Assembly: GCA_000437275.1 (NCBI GenBank)
Contig: FR899654.1
Location: forward strand, 1-17,326
Direction: 5' to 3'
Length of the DNA stretch: 17,326 bases
Source: Clostridium sp. CAG:411
GTDB taxonomy: Bacteria; Bacillota; Clostridia; Lachnospirales; Lachnospiraceae
The notes beneath the pieces were generated by a model. The model was not told the DNA's origin. It ran no database searches and saw only the letters and a program-made list of their open reading frames with translations. Shown here one piece after another: positions 14,347 to 17,326 of this stretch. Position 1 is the first letter of the stretch, and each line of letters begins with the position of its first letter. A program made the translations under genes and the position numbers.

Positions 14347-14721
14347 ATGATAATCCGTGTAGATTTTAACAGTTCAGAGGCATTGTATATGCAATTATGC
14401 AGGCAGATCATTATCGGCATTGCCAATGAGGAGATAAAAGAGGGTGACAATCTTCCATCTGTTAGAGACTTGGCAGATGAGATAGGAATCAATATGCATA
14501 CAGTAAATAAAGCCTATTCTATTCTGCGCCAGGAAGGATATTTAAAGGTAGATAGACGACATGGTGCAATCATTGCCATAGAAGTGGATAATACAAAGGC
14601 ACAGATGGAACTTGCAGAAGAATTAAAATTATCTCTGGCAAAGGCAATATCAAAAGGTGTGCCAAGAGAGGCTGCGTTAGAGATGGTCAATGAAATTTAT
14701 GATATATATCAGGGAAGATAA
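14347..14721 (+). CDS. GntR-family transcriptional regulator, YtrA-like
   Basis: A short winged-helix repressor of 124 residues. The start is the ATG at 14347, eight bases after AGGAGG (14333-14338); an in-frame GTG at 14338 overlaps that RBS and cannot be used. Residues 1-70 form the GntR DNA-binding domain: YMQLCRQIIIGIANEEIKEG, then LPSVRDLADEIGINMHTVNKAYSILRQEGYL. Only about 50 residues follow, helical and without a FadR- or HutC-type ligand pocket, which fits the YtrA/YhcF subgroup. Those regulators usually lie next to ABC transporter genes; here clpC follows after 15 bases. A perfect inverted repeat sits over the promoter, so I infer that the protein represses its own operon including clpC. 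What relieves repression is unknown. Confidence 0.92.
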   Translation: MIIRVDFNSSEALYMQLCRQIIIGIANEEIKEGDNLPSVRDLADEIGINMHTVNKAYSILRQEGYLKVDRRHGAIIAIEVDNTKAQMELAEELKLSLAKAISKGVPREAALEMVNEIYDIYQGR

Positions 14722-14736
14722 CATGGGAGGTAGTTT

Positions 14737-17175
14737 ATGAGAGAAAAATACACAGCCGATGCCAAAGAGACACTGGTTTTGGCTGAAAAGGCAGCTAGTC
14801 AGGCTGGTTGCAGTTATGTGGGAAGTGAACACATCTTATTGGGATTGCTAAAAGGAAAAGGTGTGGCAGCCAGTGTGCTTTCTGCGAATCATGTTACTTG
14901 TGAAAAAGTAGAAGAGCTGATGGAACAATTGTTGCAGATGGATTCGACGGTAAAGGTAAAAGAAGCCAAATTTACCTTGCGCGCGAAACGAATTGAGGAA
15001 AATAGTGTTGTACAGGCAGAGCGTTTTGGAGCAAAGAAAGTCGGTACGGAACATATTTTACTAGCACTGTTAAGAGAAAGTGATTGTGTGGCAATCCGTT
15101 TGCTAAATACCATAGGCGTAAATATGCAAAAATTATATGTAGATGTGCTGACAGCGACAGGGATGGACCCTGCGGCAGCAAAAAATGACTACATGGCATT
15201 AAAGGGCAAAAATAAAGGAAAATCCGCTACTCCTATGCTGGACCAGTTTAGCAGAAATCTTTCCCTTTTAGCGAAAGAAGGAAAACTGGATCCTGTTGTG
15301 GGTAGAGAAAAAGAAATTGAGCGTTTGATTCAGATTATCAGTAGAAGAACCAAAAATAACCCTTGTCTGGTAGGTGAACCGGGTGTGGGAAAGACTGCCA
15401 TTATTGAAGGATTGGCACAGCGTATTTGCGAGGGAAGTGTCCCAGAAACCATCGCAGATAAGAAGGTTGTGATACTTGATCTGTCAGCCATGGTAGCAGG
15501 TTCTAAGTATCGTGGAGAATTTGAAGAACGTATTAAAAGAGTGCTTCGGGAAGTCGCACAGGAAGGCAATATTTTAGTATTTATAGATGAATTGCACACT
15601 TTGATTGGTGCAGGTGGTGCAGAAGGAGCTATGGATGCAGCGAATATTTTGAAACCCGCCCTTGCCAGAGGCGAGATTCAGATTATGGGTGCAACGACCA
15701 TTGGAGAATATCGAAAATACATAGAAAAAGATGCGGCATTGGAGCGTCGTTTCCAGCCAATTACAGTGGAGGAGCCTACAGAGGCGGAAACATTTTCTAT
15801 ATTAAATGGTTTGAAAGAAAAATATGAGCAGCATCACCATGTTGTTCTTACGACAGAGAGCTTGCAGGCAGCAGTTAAGCTTTCCAGCCGCTATATTACG
15901 GACCGCTTTTTGCCTGATAAGGCGATTGACGTTATGGACGAAGCTGCTTCAAAGGCGAGACTTGGCAGCAGTGTAAAGAGTAAGGAACTGATAGAATTAG
16001 AAAAGAAACAGGCTAGTCTGGAGTTAGACAAGGAAGAGGCGATCATTCAGGAAGATTATGATGAGGCCATGAAGATAAAGCAGGCGCAGCAGGTAAATAA
16101 AGAAAAAATACAAAAAATACTGGAAAAAGAGGAAAAGAGAAAGAAAACCGAAAAGATTACTGTCACCGAAAAAGATATTGCAGCGGTGATTGCTATGTGG
16201 ACTAAGATTCCAGTTGAAAAACTAGAGGTGGAAGAAGCTACCCGATTGAAGAAATTAGAACAGGTATTGCATGAACGGGTGATTGGACAGGAGGAAGCTG
16301 TGACGGCAGTAGCAAAGGCAGTCAGACGTGGACGCGTAGGATTAAAAGATCCAAATCGACCAATTGGTTCCTTTTTGTTCCTGGGGCCTACAGGTGTCGG
16401 AAAGACCGAATTATCAAAAGCCTTGGCAGATGCAGTGTTTGGAACAGAGAAAGCTATGATACGAGTAGATATGTCTGAATATATGGAAAAGCATAGTGTG
16501 TCAAAATTGATTGGTTCGCCACCGGGATATGTTGGATTTGAAGAAGGTGGACAATTAAGTGAAAAAGTCAGACGAAATCCATATTCTGTAGTCTTATTTG
16601 ATGAGATTGAGAAGGCTCACGCAGATGTGTTTAATATATTGTTACAAGTATTAGACGATGGACATATTACAGATTCGCAGGGTAGAAAAATCAGTTTTAA
16701 AAACACAATTATTATTATGACTTCCAATGCAGGGGCAAGCCGTATTGTTTCACCTAAGAATTTAGGATTTGCGACCAAACAGGATTCCAAAGCAGATTAT
16801 AAGAAGATGAAAGAAAATGTAATGGAAGAAGTAAAACATCTGTTTAAACCTGAATTTTTAAATCGTATTGATGAGACCATTGTATTCCATTCTTTAGAAA
16901 AGGAACAAATCAAAGAAATCGTAAAACTGATGATGAAAAACTTATCAAAGCGAGTGGAAGAACAGATGCGTATTACATTACAGCCTGACGAGGATGTGTT
17001 TGACTTCATTACAGAAAAGAGTTTTGATGTAACCTATGGAGCAAGACCGATCCGTAGAACGATACAGACCAGTGTGGAGGATGCCTTGGCGGATGCAGTA
17101 TTGGAAGGCAGCGTGCATATGGGAGATCAGGTGAGGCTTTCGGTGCAGGATAAAAAAATAGTGTTTCATGTGTAG
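14737..17175 (+). CDS. clpC: ATP-dependent Clp protease ATP-binding subunit ClpC
   Basis: A class I Hsp100 unfoldase of 812 residues that hands substrates to the ClpP protease and handles misfolded or marked proteins. The GGGAGGT site (14725-14731) precedes the ATG. Residues 1-145 are the double Clp_N domain (EHILLGLLKG and EHILLALLRE mark its two repeats). The first ATPase domain has Walker A GEPGVGKT (213-220) and Walker B VFIDE ending at E285. A middle region at about 415-460 carries the UVR motif (LELDKEEAIIQEDYDEAMKI) that separates ClpC from ClpB. The second ATPase domain has Walker A GPTGVGKT (550-557) and Walker B LFDE ending at E623. An LGF tripeptide (676-678) stands where Bacillus ClpC has its VGF ClpP-docking loop, so ClpP binding is expected. 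There is no ctsR, mcsA or mcsB beside it. Confidence 0.97.
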   Translation: MREKYTADAKETLVLAEKAASQAGCSYVGSEHILLGLLKGKGVAASVLSANHVTCEKVEELMEQLLQMDSTVKVKEAKFTLRAKRIEENSVVQAERFGAKKVGTEHILLALLRESDCVAIRLLNTIGVNMQKLYVDVLTATGMDPAAAKNDYMALKGKNKGKSATPMLDQFSRNLSLLAKEGKLDPVVGREKEIERLIQIISRRTKNNPCLVGEPGVGKTAIIEGLAQRICEGSVPETIADKKVVILDLSAMVAGSKYRGEFEERIKRVLREVAQEGNILVFIDELHTLIGAGGAEGAMDAANILKPALARGEIQIMGATTIGEYRKYIEKDAALERRFQPITVEEPTEAETFSILNGLKEKYEQHHHVVLTTESLQAAVKLSSRYITDRFLPDKAIDVMDEAASKARLGSSVKSKELIELEKKQASLELDKEEAIIQEDYDEAMKIKQAQQVNKEKIQKILEKEEKRKKTEKITVTEKDIAAVIAMWTKIPVEKLEVEEATRLKKLEQVLHERVIGQEEAVTAVAKAVRRGRVGLKDPNRPIGSFLFLGPTGVGKTELSKALADAVFGTEKAMIRVDMSEYMEKHSVSKLIGSPPGYVGFEEGGQLSEKVRRNPYSVVLFDEIEKAHADVFNILLQVLDDGHITDSQGRKISFKNTIIIMTSNAGASRIVSPKNLGFATKQDSKADYKKMKENVMEEVKHLFKPEFLNRIDETIVFHSLEKEQIKEIVKLMMKNLSKRVEEQMRITLQPDEDVFDFITEKSFDVTYGARPIRRTIQTSVEDALADAVLEGSVHMGDQVRLSVQDKKIVFHV

Positions 17176-17233
17176 TGTGTGAGTCAGCACAGGAAAGGCA
17201 AGATAGAGACTAAGAGCGATTTTTAAAAAGCCA

Positions 17234-17258
17234 TGCACATTTATAAAGTGCAAGTTTT
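17234..17258 (+). terminator. Weak candidate terminator after clpC
   Basis: TGCAC (17234-17238) can pair with GTGCA (17248-17252), with a further self-complementary TTTATAAA inside, followed by AAGTTTT. The stem is short and the T-run starts late. It lies 58 bases after the clpC stop. The rest of the window end (17259-17326) has a TATAAT at 17309-17314 without a convincing -35 box; nothing else is seen. Confidence 0.35.
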
Positions 17259-17326
17259 CTATGTGAGATACACGTAGAGTTTTGTATGGTATATTTGTTC
17301 AGTTAGTGTATAATTTTTATTGGCAA

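Overview
The window is AT-rich, has strong AGGAGG-type ribosome binding sites and dense AGA/ATA/TTA codon use, and carries genes typical of gut Clostridia. The ilvN-ilvC pair, the peptidoglycan-binding/YkuD transpeptidase, a BspA-like leucine-rich-repeat protein and a GntR-clpC pair together suggest a member of the Lachnospiraceae. Genus is not resolvable by eye. I see no phage, IS, CRISPR, tRNA or rRNA signature; this looks like chromosomal core sequence with an accessory cell-envelope section in the middle.

Layout. (1) 60-491: an unrecognised small protein. (2) 646-2262: ilvN and ilvC, the regulatory subunit of acetolactate synthase and ketol-acid reductoisomerase (branched-chain amino acid synthesis), behind a near-consensus promoter and closed by a strong terminator at 2325. 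(3) 2571-6278: two tandem L,D-transpeptidases of different architecture, one membrane-anchored and one secreted with Ig-like repeats, ended by a terminator with a perfect 13-bp stem. (4) 6466-9167: a PP2C phosphatase, a PASTA-less Ser/Thr kinase anchored by a transmembrane hairpin, and a small single-pass protein with a Thr/Pro/Lys-rich outer tail whose gene overlaps the kinase gene. (5) 9245-12814, opposite strand: a 1189-residue secreted BspA-like LRR protein converging on the kinase operon across a shared bidirectional terminator. (6) 12815-13255: a long intergenic region with a symmetric element around the BspA promoter, a 39-bp-offset direct repeat and an orphan terminator. (7) 13256-17175: mutY, then a GntR/YtrA-type repressor gene and clpC, with a perfect inverted-repeat operator over the gntR promoter.

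How the genes may work together. Blocks 3 to 5 are plausibly one envelope theme: cross-linking of peptidoglycan, a phosphorylation switch whose outward-facing part is on a separate small protein, and a large surface protein. The sequence does not prove that link; it rests on adjacency. In block 7 the clpC unfoldase appears to be controlled by a GntR-family repressor in place of the CtsR-McsA-McsB set known from Bacillus. No obviously new named system was found. The strongest items for follow-up are the GntR-clpC operator, the three-gene kinase unit, the regulatory region in front of the BspA-like gene with its orphan terminator, and the altered cofactor loop of IlvC.
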